This document shows positions 49,607 through 60,151 of a stretch of DNA of 64,000 nucleotides, piece by piece. A program made the position numbers and the translations under genes. The notes beneath the pieces are model-generated. The model was not told the origin of the DNA and searched no databases. It was given only the letters and a program-made list of their open reading frames with translations. The stretch comes from Huiozyma naganishii CBS 8797 (taxonomy: Eukaryota; Ascomycota; Saccharomycetes; Saccharomycetales; Saccharomycetaceae), in assembly GCF_000348985.1 (NCBI RefSeq), contig NC_035923.1, positions 620,001-684,000 of the forward strand, read 5' to 3'. Positions within the stretch are counted from its first letter, which is position 1. Every line of letters begins with the position of its first letter.

Positions 49607-50956
49607 ATGACATCAAATTTTGCTAGCTCAACCCCATTGCTGCCCTCCTTGGCATCTTTGTTCACAGAGGAGAAATCCCGCTCGGACCCGTGCTCACCAC
49701 TACTGGACTCCTTCAAAAACAACTTCAAAAGTGACACACACGGAATCATCAGGTTACCGCCCCTCGGTATCAACCGCCCCAAATCTGTCGAAAGCGCCCT
49801 AAGACACACGGCGAGTCTGCCCAGCTTGGCTACTTTGAAGACTCCCGTGTCAGACGACGACGTCGAATACACGTCCAAGGCACCCAAAGACGATGTGTGG
49901 AAGAAGGCGATCACAGTTGAGGATGATTTGGAGAGCAGAAGCACAGCAGTCCTAGAGTCGGCCGCTCCACAACCGAAGAGTGCTGTCCCCTCAACACCTA
50001 CCGCTATTCAGAAGGTAAAATCTATCCCAAACAATAACAACAACAGCGCACACAAGAAAGTGGATATGGGCGAACCCTTGAATGCAGTTAAAGCCACGTT
50101 GACCCCTACAACGGCAAGTAAAAAACGTGCGTTCGCATTCATAACACACTCTCAAGATACATTCGGTGTCAAAGAACCGAAAATTGACAACGCCCCACTG
50201 GCACGCAGGAAGAGAAGAAGAACGTCGACACAAGAATTGAACATCCTGCAAGCCGGGTTTGAAATCTGCCCCACGCCAAATAGACAACAGCGTGCGGAAC
50301 TGGCCGAACGGTGTGATATGTCCGAAAAGGCTGTCCAAATATGGTTCCAAAATAAAAGACAGTCCATAAAGAGACAGAGGAACAACGCTGCAAACAAAGC
50401 CGCTGGTCATCTGACCCCAAACACAACCGCAACAAATGTGCCCACAGACAACAGTTCACACATCGATAATACCTCTCACATGGAGCGTACGCCAATCACA
50501 AACAAAGTCAAGATTCCCACCCTTGATTCCGGTCTAAAGGAACACTCTACTCCAAAGCTGCAAATACCGGACAGCATTGTAACACCAACGAAAAAATCAC
50601 CCACGAGAAATGCTGCCTCCACTGAAAATGATTCTCCAGTGAAAATCAGTAACGCGACGTATACTCCATCTTCTTCAGTGAAGAGAGGTCAAGCGCTGAC
50701 TTTCCACTTGAAAACGGATAAAAAAATATTAACGCCTTTGAAGACTTCCCCTAAGAACAAAGTCAACAAGTTAATTAATGGATACACTAGCGATAACGGA
50801 CAGAACTCTAAAGCTACACATAACAGTCCGTCTGAACACAGGTTTCGCGCCACCAGTATATCGCCAGTGAAGAAAGGTGTGCCCAAGCTACATTTCAAGT
50901 CCCAAACCACGAGGGTTCCATTGAAGGATCTAGACACTAATATGTTCAAAAACTAA
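49607..50956 (+). CDS. YOX1: Homeodomain repressor Yox1 (Yox1/Yhp1 type)
   Basis: Represses early-cell-cycle-box genes together with Mcm1. 449 residues (385 in S. cerevisiae). The homeodomain lies at about 201-262, from RRKRRRTSTQELNILQAGF through CPTPNRQQRAELAERCDM to recognition helix EKAVQIWFQNKRQSIKRQR, with the invariant WFQN. Flanks are Ser/Thr/Pro-rich and disordered; several SP/TP sites could be CDK targets (PLLPSLASLF and SPVKKG segments). YOX1 and YHP1 are ohnologues; TSA1 and RPS18 neighbours fit YML027W. Confidence 0.93.
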   Translation: MTSNFASSTPLLPSLASLFTEEKSRSDPCSPLLDSFKNNFKSDTHGIIRLPPLGINRPKSVESALRHTASLPSLATLKTPVSDDDVEYTSKAPKDDVWKKAITVEDDLESRSTAVLESAAPQPKSAVPSTPTAIQKVKSIPNNNNNSAHKKVDMGEPLNAVKATLTPTTASKKRAFAFITHSQDTFGVKEPKIDNAPLARRKRRRTSTQELNILQAGFEICPTPNRQQRAELAERCDMSEKAVQIWFQNKRQSIKRQRNNAANKAAGHLTPNTTATNVPTDNSSHIDNTSHMERTPITNKVKIPTLDSGLKEHSTPKLQIPDSIVTPTKKSPTRNAASTENDSPVKISNATYTPSSSVKRGQALTFHLKTDKKILTPLKTSPKNKVNKLINGYTSDNGQNSKATHNSPSEHRFRATSISPVKKGVPKLHFKSQTTRVPLKDLDTNMFKN

Positions 50957-51307
50957 GAAAGAAACTAAACGATAGCGCGATCATTTATTTGACAAAATCA
51001 TTGGTTTTCTCTGCATCACTTTCTTTGTATCTCCCACTTCTACGTCTTAATATATATTCATGAAATAATAATGGCAATTGCATTTTCTTATTCCAGATAA
51101 AGTTTTGTCTCCAAGAGTTGAGCGCGAAAACACTGAGAAATACAGTCGACGTCCTCACACGACAGAAATCTGTTTGAACTTTCTTTATTTTTTATTGTAT
51201 TAATATATTCGATAATGTATATATAATGTGGAGGCGAGGTAATGATATTTAAGGATGAAGTAAGATAAAAAAACAACATATTACTATTTGGTTTTCTTTC
51301 TTCACGA
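50957..51307. other. Convergent 3' region YOX1 / RPS18
   Basis: 351 bp, AT-rich with several TATATA elements; nothing else seen. Confidence 0.75.
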
Positions 51308-52022
51308 TTAGGATCTTCTTCTACCAGTGGTCTTAGTGTGTTGACCTCTAACACGCAAACCCCAGAAATGTCTGATACCACGGTGGGCTCTGATCTTCTT
51401 TAATCTTTCCAAGTCATCTCTCAATTTGGACTCGACGTTGTTGGCCAATGGGTGGTAGTCCTTACCGTCAGCGATGTCCTTCTGTCTGGACAAGAACCAA
51501 GCTGGGATCTTGTAGTGGGTTGGGTTTTGCATGATTTGGACAACTCTCTCCAATTCTTCCTGGGTCAATTCACCGGCTCTCTTGTTTAGGTTGATATCGG
51601 CCTTCTTACAGACCAAGTTGGAGTAGCGACGACCGACACCCTTGATGGTGGTCAAGGCGTAGACAATCTTGATGTTACCATCGACGTTGGTGTTAAGCAA
51701 ACTGCAAATAAGTTTAGAATGTAAATTCAGATAAATTGTTAGTATATTGTAATGGGCATGAAGTGCAGCCAAGAGCGAACGTCGGAGTTGAAAAAAGAAG
51801 AAGGCACGTAACCTCGTAAGTGCTAACTCATTTGGTCTTCCATAAGAAGATGACAGCAGCTTTTGCGCATAACTATAGCTTTATTCTCTCGTATTGGAAA
51901 AATTCATCAATTAAGACTCCTCAAACAACTAAAAAACAGCACTTGGAGGTGGGGGAAAAGTGTTTTTAAACATACCGCAAAATGTGCTGGAAAGAACCTT
52001 GTTCCTGGACGACTAGAGACAT
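51308..52022 (-). CDS. RPS18: 40S ribosomal protein uS13 (Rps18), two exons
   Basis: Exon 1 (51976-52022) encodes [15 protein letters not shown] plus two bases, exon 2 (51308-51701) the rest, giving 146 residues as in S. cerevisiae. Hallmarks are [35 protein letters not shown] and the basic end [16 protein letters not shown]. The protein sits at the 40S head and contacts the P-site tRNA and bridge B1b. A Rap1-like site lies about 200 bp upstream. Position fits YML026C (RPS18B). Confidence 0.98.
51702..51975 (-). other. RPS18 intron
   Basis: 274-nt intron after base 47 of the CDS, splitting an Arg codon. GTATGT begins at 51975, TACTAAC at 51744-51738, GCAG ends at 51702. Position as in S. cerevisiae RPS18 genes. 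Confidence 0.95.
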
Positions 52023-52347
52023 ATTTACTCGTTTATTTTGTCGGTTTGTGGCGTTTCAAGCTCTTTGAAGTAAACACCGTTTATACTGTTTTGTCTATAT
52101 CTAACTTTGAAAAGTTTAGAACACCAAAAAATTTGCGTCCGCTTCACCAGTATGGATTAATTTCCCATTTGGGTGATTTTTTAGAAGCTATTTGGAAAAC
52201 TTTCTAAACTTTTTTTCACTCAAAGATTGTGTCTGGGTTTATTTCAGCGTCATACAAATTAGTAAGTTCCTCTCCAGGTCTTCCCCAAGGCGTCCAAGAG
52301 TGATATGTACAAGTTGCATTAGTATGAATTTATATGAGCGTTTCCAT
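52023..52347. other. RPS18 promoter / YML6 3' region
   Basis: 325 bp; holds the Rap1-like site and T-rich tracts. No gene. Confidence 0.75.
52228..52240 (-). promoter_or_regulatory. Rap1-like site upstream of RPS18
   Basis: On the minus strand AAACCCAGACACA matches 12 of 13 positions of the Rap1 consensus RMACCCANNCAYY. It lies about 205 bp upstream of the RPS18 ATG, the usual spacing in ribosomal promoters. Confidence 0.5.
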
Positions 52348-53202
52348 CTACTGACTCTCTTGCAGTATCTGTATGTTGCTTGGCGACTGGCTGTATTTCT
52401 CGGCTAAGTACTTCAAAGCATCCACTTCAATAAATACTTTGCTAGCCTTTAGTATATCATTCACTTCAACGGCCTCGCTAGTAGCAATATCCACTTTTTT
52501 CTTAAAGCGGTCCGTGTATCTGATTAAGTTCTCTCTAGGTTCGTTCGTTACAAATAGAAGTCTTTTGCCCTCAAAGTTGTTTTCCTTTAGGAACTTCTCA
52601 AACACTCCGCCAATGTAATTAACTGTAGAATCGCTGCTGCTTGTCTCCACAATGTCTATCTTGTCCATATCAGGCAACTCGATCACCTTCTCAGCGTTCG
52701 ATCCTCCAATCACATATATATTTCCCTTTTTATACTGTTGGGACAATGCACAATTGAATGCCAGGGCATAGATCTTCCTCGGTAAATCAGTGGTATAGTC
52801 GTTTGGCGCCGATCTTGCTAGTGCCCTATCCCCTGTGTGCCTTGTTGGAGAATTCGCGTCACCTGTTCTAGCATGGCCAGTACCCTTTTGGGGTCTGATC
52901 TTATGTCTGGAATACCCGTTTTCGCTTCTCCCCGGAGGGTTAGACGAGCCTACACGCCTGTTATTGTTCTCGTATACAACAGCTCTCCATAGTATATCAC
53001 GTCTCAGTGGGGCGTTCAAAACTGGAGTTGGTATTGGAATACATGATATTGGTTCTAATGACGGGAACGCCCTTAGCGAAACCAAAGCGTATCTTGGAGG
53101 CAGTGCAAAATTGGGGAGCACTTGCTGAGCAGTTCTCCCACCGGTAGATTGGAATCTTACGCACCTGGACAATAATGAATTGCCTGGCTTATAAGGCATC
53201 AT
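52348..53202 (-). CDS. YML6: Mitochondrial large-subunit ribosomal protein uL4m (Yml6)
   Basis: Mitochondrial L4 of the 54S subunit. The ATG at 53202 (a second at 53199) gives 284 residues (319 in S. cerevisiae); an upstream GTG is rejected. The N-terminus [20 protein letters not shown] is a mitochondrial presequence. The L4 fold includes [18 protein letters not shown], the rRNA-binding loop [15 protein letters not shown] (glycine-rich KG/TG/AR signature), and [20 protein letters not shown]. The C-terminal part ([35 protein letters not shown]) completes the domain. Same strand and order as YML025C. A Reb1 site lies about 110 bp upstream. Confidence 0.95.
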   Translation of the reverse strand: MMPYKPGNSLLSRCVRFQSTGGRTAQQVLPNFALPPRYALVSLRAFPSLEPISCIPIPTPVLNAPLRRDILWRAVVYENNNRRVGSSNPPGRSENGYSRHKIRPQKGTGHARTGDANSPTRHTGDRALARSAPNDYTTDLPRKIYALAFNCALSQQYKKGNIYVIGGSNAEKVIELPDMDKIDIVETSSSDSTVNYIGGVFEKFLKENNFEGKRLLFVTNEPRENLIRYTDRFKKKVDIATSEAVEVNDILKASKVFIEVDALKYLAEKYSQSPSNIQILQESQ

Positions 53203-53313
53203 GTGAATCTCTGTATTAAAGATTGGACTAGCCCTTTGCACAGACGTGTTTGCAGCGTTAAGCCATATCGTCCATTTGTGATTAGTCCGAAAATGTACAA
53301 AGATATAATTTTC

Positions 53314-53320
53314 CGGGTAA
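53314..53320 (+). promoter_or_regulatory. Reb1 site upstream of YML6
   Basis: CGGGTAA in TTCCGGGTAACA, 112 bp before the YML6 ATG, matches the Reb1 core (TTACCCG on the other strand). Confidence 0.55.
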
Positions 53321-53690
53321 CATAATACTGATGGCCTCTGTATTGAGCAAGCTTAAACCCAGTAACCAACAAGAACAGTTTCCCAGCTAAATGCTGGTTC
53401 GAGTATATCTCGCACAAATCGACAGTACTGAGTATAACGAAAGACATCATCTTACGAAATCTGAAACGATAAGCTACTTTTACTTAGCTCTATTTCAAAC
53501 TCTTTAATCACATACAATGTTACTCTACACCTTTTCTTAATCTTATTTGAATACGACATTACATTTCAGCTTGATAAGACACTCGTCTTCAACCAAACGG
53601 GGTGGCATCCTTCCTATGCACTTCTTTGCCATGGCTCTTGTGCACAAAACAGATACAAAATTGTTTGACTACTTCTTATTTTAAGACAAT

Positions 53691-53703
53691 ACACCCGTAC
53701 ATT
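53691..53703 (+). promoter_or_regulatory. Rap1 site upstream of RPS17
   Basis: ACACCCGTACATT is an almost perfect Rap1 site, 182 bp before the RPS17 ATG, followed by T-rich DNA, the standard ribosomal-protein promoter layout. Confidence 0.8.
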
Positions 53704-53884
53704 TTTTATTTGGAAAATACAAACATTTTGTGCGTGATTTTCCTATTTTGGAAATACACCGAACTGAAAAATATATAGCTCTCTGATGAAGCCAAAGCTC
53801 ATACCAATTAAGAGTTGGGGCCTGCCAATTGCTTCATAGAGCTACAAGTAAACCGTTAAAATATAATAAGCAAACCAATACAAA

Positions 53885-54672
53885 ATGGTATGTTGAGGCT
53901 CGAATAATATGGGAACGAACAGAAGATATTGGAAATTTGGTAAACGTTGCGTGATCTCGTTTGGAAAGCATGAGGAACTGACCTTTTTACATGGATCCAA
54001 ACGAACGCTGACTCTTATTAGGTCGAATTATTGTTCAACAGGACAGTATATTTTCTCATGAAGGTATACTTTTTAAACGTGAGAGAGCTCGTTATTCCCT
54101 TTTTCCAAAAGAAGGAGGAATGATCATAAATGTAAACGAAGATTGAATGTTACCAAACGACACCATATTCTAATACTGTATCCACCATAACTATGCTTAT
54201 GCACAGTTGTACTAACAAATCCGTATGAAATTATTATCAATAATAATTGCCATTTTTAAAACAGGGTAGAGTTAGAACAAAGACAGTCAAGCGTGCCTCC
54301 AAGGCCCTAATTGAACGTTACTACCCAAAGTTGACTTTGGATTTCCAAAACAACAAGAGACTATGTGACGAAATTGCCACTATCCAATCCAAGAGATTGA
54401 GAAACAAGATTGCTGGTTACACCACCCACTTGATGAAAAGAATTCAAAAGGGTCCAGTCAGAGGTATTTCTTTCAAACTACAAGAAGAGGAAAGAGAAAG
54501 AAAGGACCAATACGTTCCAGAAGTCTCTGCTTTGGACTTGTCCCACCACAAGGGTGTTTTGAACGTCGACAACCAAACCGCCGACTTGGTGAAGTCTCTT
54601 GGTTTGAGCTTGCCGCTATCTGTCATCAACGTTTCCTCTCAAAGAGACAGACGTTTTAGAAAGAGAATCTAA
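53885..54672 (+). CDS. RPS17: 40S ribosomal protein eS17 (Rps17), start codon on its own exon
   Basis: Exon 1 is only the ATG (53885-53887); exon 2 (54265-54672) encodes [20 protein letters not shown] onward, giving 136 residues as in S. cerevisiae. Diagnostic segments are [49 protein letters not shown] and the terminal [12 protein letters not shown]. It is a small-subunit head/beak-side protein. One-codon first exons are known for both S. cerevisiae RPS17 genes. Divergent from YML6 as in YML024W-YML025C. Confidence 0.98.
53888..54264 (+). other. RPS17 intron directly after the ATG
   Basis: 377-nt intron, GTATGT at 53888, TACTAAC at 54210-54216, CAG ending at 54264. Phase 0. Confidence 0.95.
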
Positions 54673-57443
54673 GGTGGAAAATGATAATCGCATTACTTCA
54701 CAAAATATAAGTTAGTAGTTCAAGTATTGTACGTATTTCAAATTCCTTTTTGTATATGTTTCTTTCCGCCGTGTGTCAGTATTAGACGGGTTTTGTGATG
54801 GATGTGAGGAAAGTAGAACTGAAGCACTCCAGTAGGTAATACAGTACTGCCACCCGCTTCCTTTTTGTACTGGTCTTCAGTATTGTGTTTCAGCGAAAGT
54901 AAGGGGACGACAGTTTCTCCAAATGAGATTAGATATGGTGGGGGGGCGTCTTATATCGACTGGTGACCATAAAAATAATGACTTCGGTAAAATATCATAC
55001 TATAAGTTTCTATCAATTTAATCCATAGTAATTCGGCTAATTTATTATGAACTAGATATCATATCTCGATGATTTATATAAAGTAGATGAACAAGTTAGG
55101 TGTCAGACAGCTATGTTGATAAATAACATGTTTGAAATTTGTAACGACTTTTGTGCAGGTACCAAAATATCATATCACAAATAATTTACTCCAAGTCCAC
55201 TAATGACAAAGGTAATTCTCTTGCTTTTCTTGGTAAGTATGTATTCTTTTCTTGGGACTTTCCGAAGTATGTTGATGCGGTTTTCAGAATCAAACGATAA
55301 TTATCGACATACTATTACGATGAAGTTAGATATAATATAAGAATTATTTTGGTGTTAGTTATCCGTAATTTTGCGGAAAAGAAATCAAAATCTCTTACGT
55401 TGACTCTATGAAATATTCATGGACAAGTGTTAGAAACAGCCAAAGCGAGCATATTTCTGTTGAATTGGAATTAGCCAAATATATACCTAAATATCCTCAT
55501 TCTAATAAACCCTTTAAATAATGACATTCAAGGATGATGGTAATAAATAGGATTGTCTTCAGTATCAATGTACATACCTTATTCTTATTTGTCCAATCCT
55601 ACCTCTTTTACACTTGTATTTTATAATAGCTCTGATTTATGTACTACTATAAAAATTATGAACTTTAATGCAATTGAAACTAAAAGGATGGCAAAATACA
55701 CCAAACAAAAATATTGGTAAAACTAAACTTAATTGTGAATGTTTGGAAACTGTTGGATATTGGAAATCCGACTTTCGTACAATGTTACATTGCTTATCGT
55801 CATATAAAAGGTGAAAACAATTCATCGACAGTTTATGTAACTCTCCTATATAATGCGTATACGGGGGAGGAGCTTCCGGCGCTCGGCAGTGACCGTCTGC
55901 TGGAAGACCCTGCCACACCTCAAACATGCATAGTGCAGCATCATTCTTAGCTTCTAGCAGAAACAGTCTGATATTCTCACCCATACCGTATAGTTTGTTT
56001 TACTAGTTATAACAAATATACCAGCTTGTCTACGTAATTTTAGTTTGGAGGCCTTGCATTGAAACCTTATTTTAAAAGATGCTGAAACAGAAATCTTTAC
56101 AGTGTATAAACGTTCCGGAGAATGCGGCTTCGGCATATTCGAAATTTATCTTAGAATTAACGATACCATTAAAATTTTACAGTACTGTACTACGTAGAGT
56201 ATCAGACAATGAATCCATTACACGGAAAAGTCACATTTTATCCTCACATCCATAGTTCAAATAAGTCGAATGAATAAAGATGTGGTACTTCTCTTAGGCT
56301 CAATTGAATCTCTGACATCAATTTACAGGACAGATTATTCAGAGTTTAGCGTGAAGAAACCATTCACAAGTTGAATATCGAAAATCAGATTGAAAGTAAT
56401 GATCAATACCCACGATTATTGTTGAATAGGTTCTTGTTCGCCGTGGCTATTCATTGTAGTAGAGTAAAGATATGTTTTAGTTTAGGTATGACTTCTGGTG
56501 TATACTTAATATATAAGTATATGGTTCGATGATCTCTTACATTTTGCAACAGAGAGAGAAATCAATTTATTTGATGTAGTTGGGCTTTATATATATGAGA
56601 ATTTGCACAGAGTCAATGGTGTGGTTTGTCAATCTCTTACTGTGGTAATACTTCCACACTTGGAACATCATAATTTGTCTCCATATCATTTGTGTCTTTT
56701 ACCAAGTGTGTATCCTGTTTATGCCTATGATGATATCTTATCATCCTTATCATAGCCTATTTTATATATCCAGCAATTATATCAAACAATATATTTTTAA
56801 TTACCCAAGCATTCATTGCAGAAGTTTTTTGAATGAATGCTTTACACAGAATACAAAATGTGCTAAATATCTGTTGGCTTAAACAAATGTATTGGAAATA
56901 TGTTTTAATAGTCGCTTTTCAAGTACGATGTAGTTGCCTGAAATGTACCTCAGTTAAATGTGCACTATAGCGGACCCCAAGCAAGCATGCTTTTTGCCAT
57001 CCTTATACTGGCATCTCGAAACATGACTTTTTGAAGATAGCGGTAATTTTCAGAGGCACAAACTACTCAAAACCGTTTGTATTCACCAAAATATATGGAT
57101 GTTCTCATACTTTAAAGATAACGATGCACGATTTTGTTTATATACTTTTTGTTAGTCGGCACAGTGCTTCTGAATATAAAACCGTATCAGTTAGCATTTC
57201 ACAATCGACTGAAATGTGAACATGTGAGACCACTGCACAAAAATAACATCACCCAACATCAAGCTCGTATTCTCAGCAGAAAAAATTGATAAAATCACAA
57301 GGAAATTTGGAAAGCGATCCCGTAACCAAATTCATCCTTGGAACTCCATAAAAGTTTCTTCTCTTGAACAACGAAATTTGACTTCCTAGACTGTTCTAAT
57401 AACGAAGAAGTTGAGATATACTAAATAAACTTTCCTCATGTCC
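54673..57443. other. 2.8-kb AT-rich gene-poor interval
   Basis: The longest gap in the window. Apart from 3' and 5' flanks of RPS17 and VPS71, I see no ORF with coding character; the best is a 115-codon minus-strand frame at 55637-55984 without recognisable similarity. A locally GC-rich patch lies at 55861-55920, and a strong hairpin at 56807-56842. No tRNA, snoRNA, LTR or canonical point-centromere was identified. Confidence 0.65.
56807..56842. repeat. Inverted repeat, 11-bp perfect arms with 14-nt loop
   Basis: AAGCATTCATT (56807-56817) and AATGAATGCTT (56832-56842) are exact reverse complements. The loop ends in a run of T. May be an RNA hairpin or a remnant of a mobile element. Confidence 0.75.
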
Positions 57444-58226
57444 TCAACGTTGCGTACAACGCGTTTCATTATGCAATGTAAAACAGTTCAAAGAACAAAT
57501 CTTATCTCCACATTTAACACAACCTGATATACTGTCGAATCCGCCACAAATGGAACAAATAGTTATTAAAGAAAGGACCTTGAAGTATTTCTTGTTAGAA
57601 AGGTTTTGTAAAATAATGCTTCTATCTACTTGATTCATCATATCCAGGTAGGTATTTAGTGGTCGCTTGGTTAACATGATTTTTTTCAAAGAAGCAATTC
57701 TGTTAGTATTCTTCTTTTTCGGTTTTGGTGGTTTAGTGGATCTATAAGATACCTGCATCTTTGGGATCTCATACTTATTTCTGTTTGCCCTAGAAGCAGC
57801 GTCCGAGTCTGCATTTGTTATCGTTGTCGTGTTTGAGTCAATTTTATCCTTATTCATGCCTGTCAAACTACTAAGCAGACTCGGTATATCTGATAAATCC
57901 TGTAAATTCTCTGTATCTAGCTCCATGAATCTTCTCTTGGACTGTATAATTTGTTGCGGAGTAAACTTTTCTAGAGCCTCCAGGGTGGAGCCTTTCATAC
58001 CGGTATTTTCATCTGTTTGCCCAGTCTCCTTCTTTTGCGTATACAGCTTTGCTTCCATATCAGCTAGGGAGTAGTTGATTCTTTTGACGGACCTGTATTG
58101 GGAAGTCGCGTTTTTACTAATGCCGTTCTTTGGACGATACGATCGCGATTGTGGGTCTGCCGTGGTGTAATACACATTAGGGTTGTACGTTTTCTTGTCT
58201 ATTTCCTCTACCAAAGAGTTTCTCAT
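57444..58226 (-). CDS. VPS71: SWR1 complex subunit Vps71/Swc6 (zf-HIT)
   Basis: Component of the SWR1 remodeller that exchanges H2A for H2A.Z. 260 residues (280 in S. cerevisiae). The N-terminus LVEEIDKKTYNPNVYYTTADP and VKRINYSLADMEAKLYT are family-specific, PKPKKKNTNRIASLKK precedes the C-terminal HIT zinc finger (about 224-257: CSICGGFDSISGCVKCGDKI, then CSLNCFTLHNETRC) with all Cys/His ligands. In S. cerevisiae VPS71 (YML041C) lies on the far side of YMD8 and Ty/tRNA DNA; here it sits between RPS17 and NSE5, so it has moved. Confidence 0.96.
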   Translation of the reverse strand: MRNSLVEEIDKKTYNPNVYYTTADPQSRSYRPKNGISKNATSQYRSVKRINYSLADMEAKLYTQKKETGQTDENTGMKGSTLEALEKFTPQQIIQSKRRFMELDTENLQDLSDIPSLLSSLTGMNKDKIDSNTTTITNADSDAASRANRNKYEIPKMQVSYRSTKPPKPKKKNTNRIASLKKIMLTKRPLNTYLDMMNQVDRSIILQNLSNKKYFKVLSLITICSICGGFDSISGCVKCGDKICSLNCFTLHNETRCTQR

Positions 58227-59663
58227 TGCGAAACAAATGTATGGATTCTGATTTTCAATTTATGTTTCCTTCCGGCTTCTTTTTCTTCCAGTCTTTGTAG
58301 TTGTCCTGCTTAAGTTGAGCTAAGATTCTTTCAAATATCTAAAAAAAAAAAATCAATACGTGAATTTGAAGGGATCTACTTTACACAACAGAGTGCCTGT
58401 TTGGTGCTAGAAGTCGCTTCAAAAGAGTAATATTTCAAGCAAGCAGCAAACAAACTACTGTATAACATTTTTAGCACTTTAAAGTACTCAAAATGTTACC
58501 GTTGTATTATATATTTTGGGATATGTTATAGGTAGAAAGATTCCGGGTATTTTTTTAGGAGATGTAGGGTTTTGTAAGCAGAACAGCCCGAAACATGTCA
58601 GATGTGTTCTAGTCAATACTACAATTAATACATAAGTAATAGGAGAGATCCATATTGTTGGAATTCCGCAGATGAATACAGAAATGCGGTAAGAAGTAAA
58701 ATTAGAGACGCTACAATTGAGGTAGTGGTCTCGCCAGCTGTCATTCACGCGTTTTTACCCAGATTCGGTAGTAACGCGTAAAATGAAAGCTAACACAAGC
58801 CAAAACATTTCCTCTTTGGTTAGGAATAGCCGAATAGGAAAAGTTTTGCATCGTGGACGAAGTGGTTTATTCATCTCAGAATTAACCATATAAAAGCACA
58901 CGATATAGCTCGTTTTTCTCGAAGAATTTTAGCAAGATTAATATTTGATTTTATATTTTAATTAGAGGTTTCTTTCTCACTACGGTGAGGGCAAGAATTC
59001 CTATAATACAGGTTAAACAACTACATCCTGAGATGTCTTGGTCCAGAGGAACAACCAACAACAAGCTAAGATCCTTCGAGAGCTTCGATCACATATCACC
59101 CTTCAAAGAGTTTTTTTGGTTTCGCTTCATATTGGTATCAAATGGTGATTGATTTTACACTATAGTTTCAACGTTTGACCGGCAACGAAAGAGTGCACAA
59201 CCTCTGATTCGTAATTTACTGGTTGTTAAGTAATTGGAGCTGCACATGGAGTAGAATTGCGTTTTATTTCGAGGATCTGTCACCTTTCTCTAATGAAAAC
59301 TTTGGAATAACAGAGTAAAGTATTTTACAGCGAGACAGATTTCCCAATTCCATCACTGTGTGTATATATAAACTAAGATGTCAACATGCACAATTGAAAG
59401 GAACCTTGTAAACTTACTATATTTTACTGATCCCTGGTTGAGGAATTACTGTCTCCTCATATTCTACAAAAAATAGATTGGGCCGCCAGTGATCCTGCCT
59501 TCACAAGACCTCTTTTAGAACAATGATGTGTTTTTGTCTACTTAATATTGTAGCTCAGTACGGTGCTCTATGTCTTAACTCAATAATGCAAAATATAAAA
59601 GAGCACGATACAAAACGGTAAGAATATGTAAAACAGGGATTTTTTAAAAATCCAACAAGTCAA
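58227..59663. other. 1.4-kb gap between VPS71 and tRNA-Lys
   Basis: AT-rich. A TATA box (CATATAAAAG, about 58886) precedes a 39-codon ORF at 59033-59152 that I do not recognise. A TGTTGGAATTCC at 58656 recalls Ty LTR ends but no partner end was found. No other gene. Confidence 0.65.
59033..59152 (+). CDS. Possible 39-residue ORF, unrecognised
   Basis: ATG-started frame, MSWSRGTTNNKLRSF to ILVSNGD, with a TATA-like element about 145 bp upstream. No similarity recognised. It may be chance or a remnant. Confidence 0.15.
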   Translation: MSWSRGTTNNKLRSFESFDHISPFKEFFWFRFILVSNGD

Positions 59664-59736
59664 GCCTTGTTGGCGCAATCGGTAGCGCGTGTGACTCTTA
59701 ATCACAAGGTTAGGGGTTCGAGCCCCCTACAGGGCT
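59664..59736 (+). tRNA. tRNA-Lys-CTT: tRNA-Lys(CTT)
   Basis: 73-nt intronless tRNA. Acceptor arms GCCTTGT/ACAGGGC pair (one G-T), the D arm is GGCGCAATCGGTAGCGC, anticodon loop CTCTTAA carries CTT, and the T arm AGGGGTTCGAGCCCCCT includes the B box GGTTCGAGCCC. It is nearly identical to the S. cerevisiae tRNA-Lys(CUU). A T-rich stretch (from about 59741) follows as pol III terminator. Discriminator is T. Confidence 0.97.
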
Positions 59737-60151
59737 TCTTTATTTTTTCCACTTTTCGAATTCATTTTACAAGCGTCACAATATATTTTCGAAATGAATG
59801 GTTGTATTGCGAGTGTAATAAGCTCTCTTGTGTTACCAATGCGTCCTGTGTCTGAAAAATTGAAAGGTATAATCGTCGAAGAAAAAAAGAAAACTCAGAA
59901 ACGAAATTTTAAAATCGTATCTATATTTTATGTGATACCTCCATTCCACTGCTTCCTGTTTCTATTTAGATGGCCTAAACTTTCAAAGCAACAAGTATAG
60001 TCAAAGAGGAACGAGTAACTTGAAACTGTCGTACCTAGAAAGAAATAGCTTGATATATCTAAAATAAATTGATTTTTCTTTTTAATTTCCAATATGCCGG
60101 ATACTACCTTCTAATGAGGTTAATAATGCAAGTTTAATAGATTGTTCTGAC
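59737..60151. other. tRNA-Lys to NSE5 3' region
   Basis: 415 bp AT-rich; pol III terminator tract just after the tRNA, nothing further. Confidence 0.7.

Larger units (their letters stand above)
53203..53884. other. Divergent promoter YML6 / RPS17
   Basis: About 680 bp holding a Reb1 site (53314-53320, CGGGTAA) on the YML6 side and a Rap1 site on the RPS17 side, with T/A-rich DNA between. No other gene. Confidence 0.8.

Noticed and set aside
55259..55267. TTTCCGAAG as a possible centromere CDEIII core
   Set aside because: No adjacent very AT-rich CDEII of the right length and no CDEI; composition nearby is ordinary.
55637..55984. 115-codon minus-strand ORF in the gene-poor gap
   Set aside because: No recognisable motif, unusual residue mix, and it spans the GC patch; probably chance.
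57680..57695. TACTAAC on the minus strand inside VPS71
   Set aside because: It encodes the conserved NTNRI segment of the protein and no donor site breaks the frame.
58656..58667. TGTTGGAATTCC resembling a Ty LTR start upstream of the tRNA
   Set aside because: No matching CA-terminated end, target-site duplication or primer-binding site was found.
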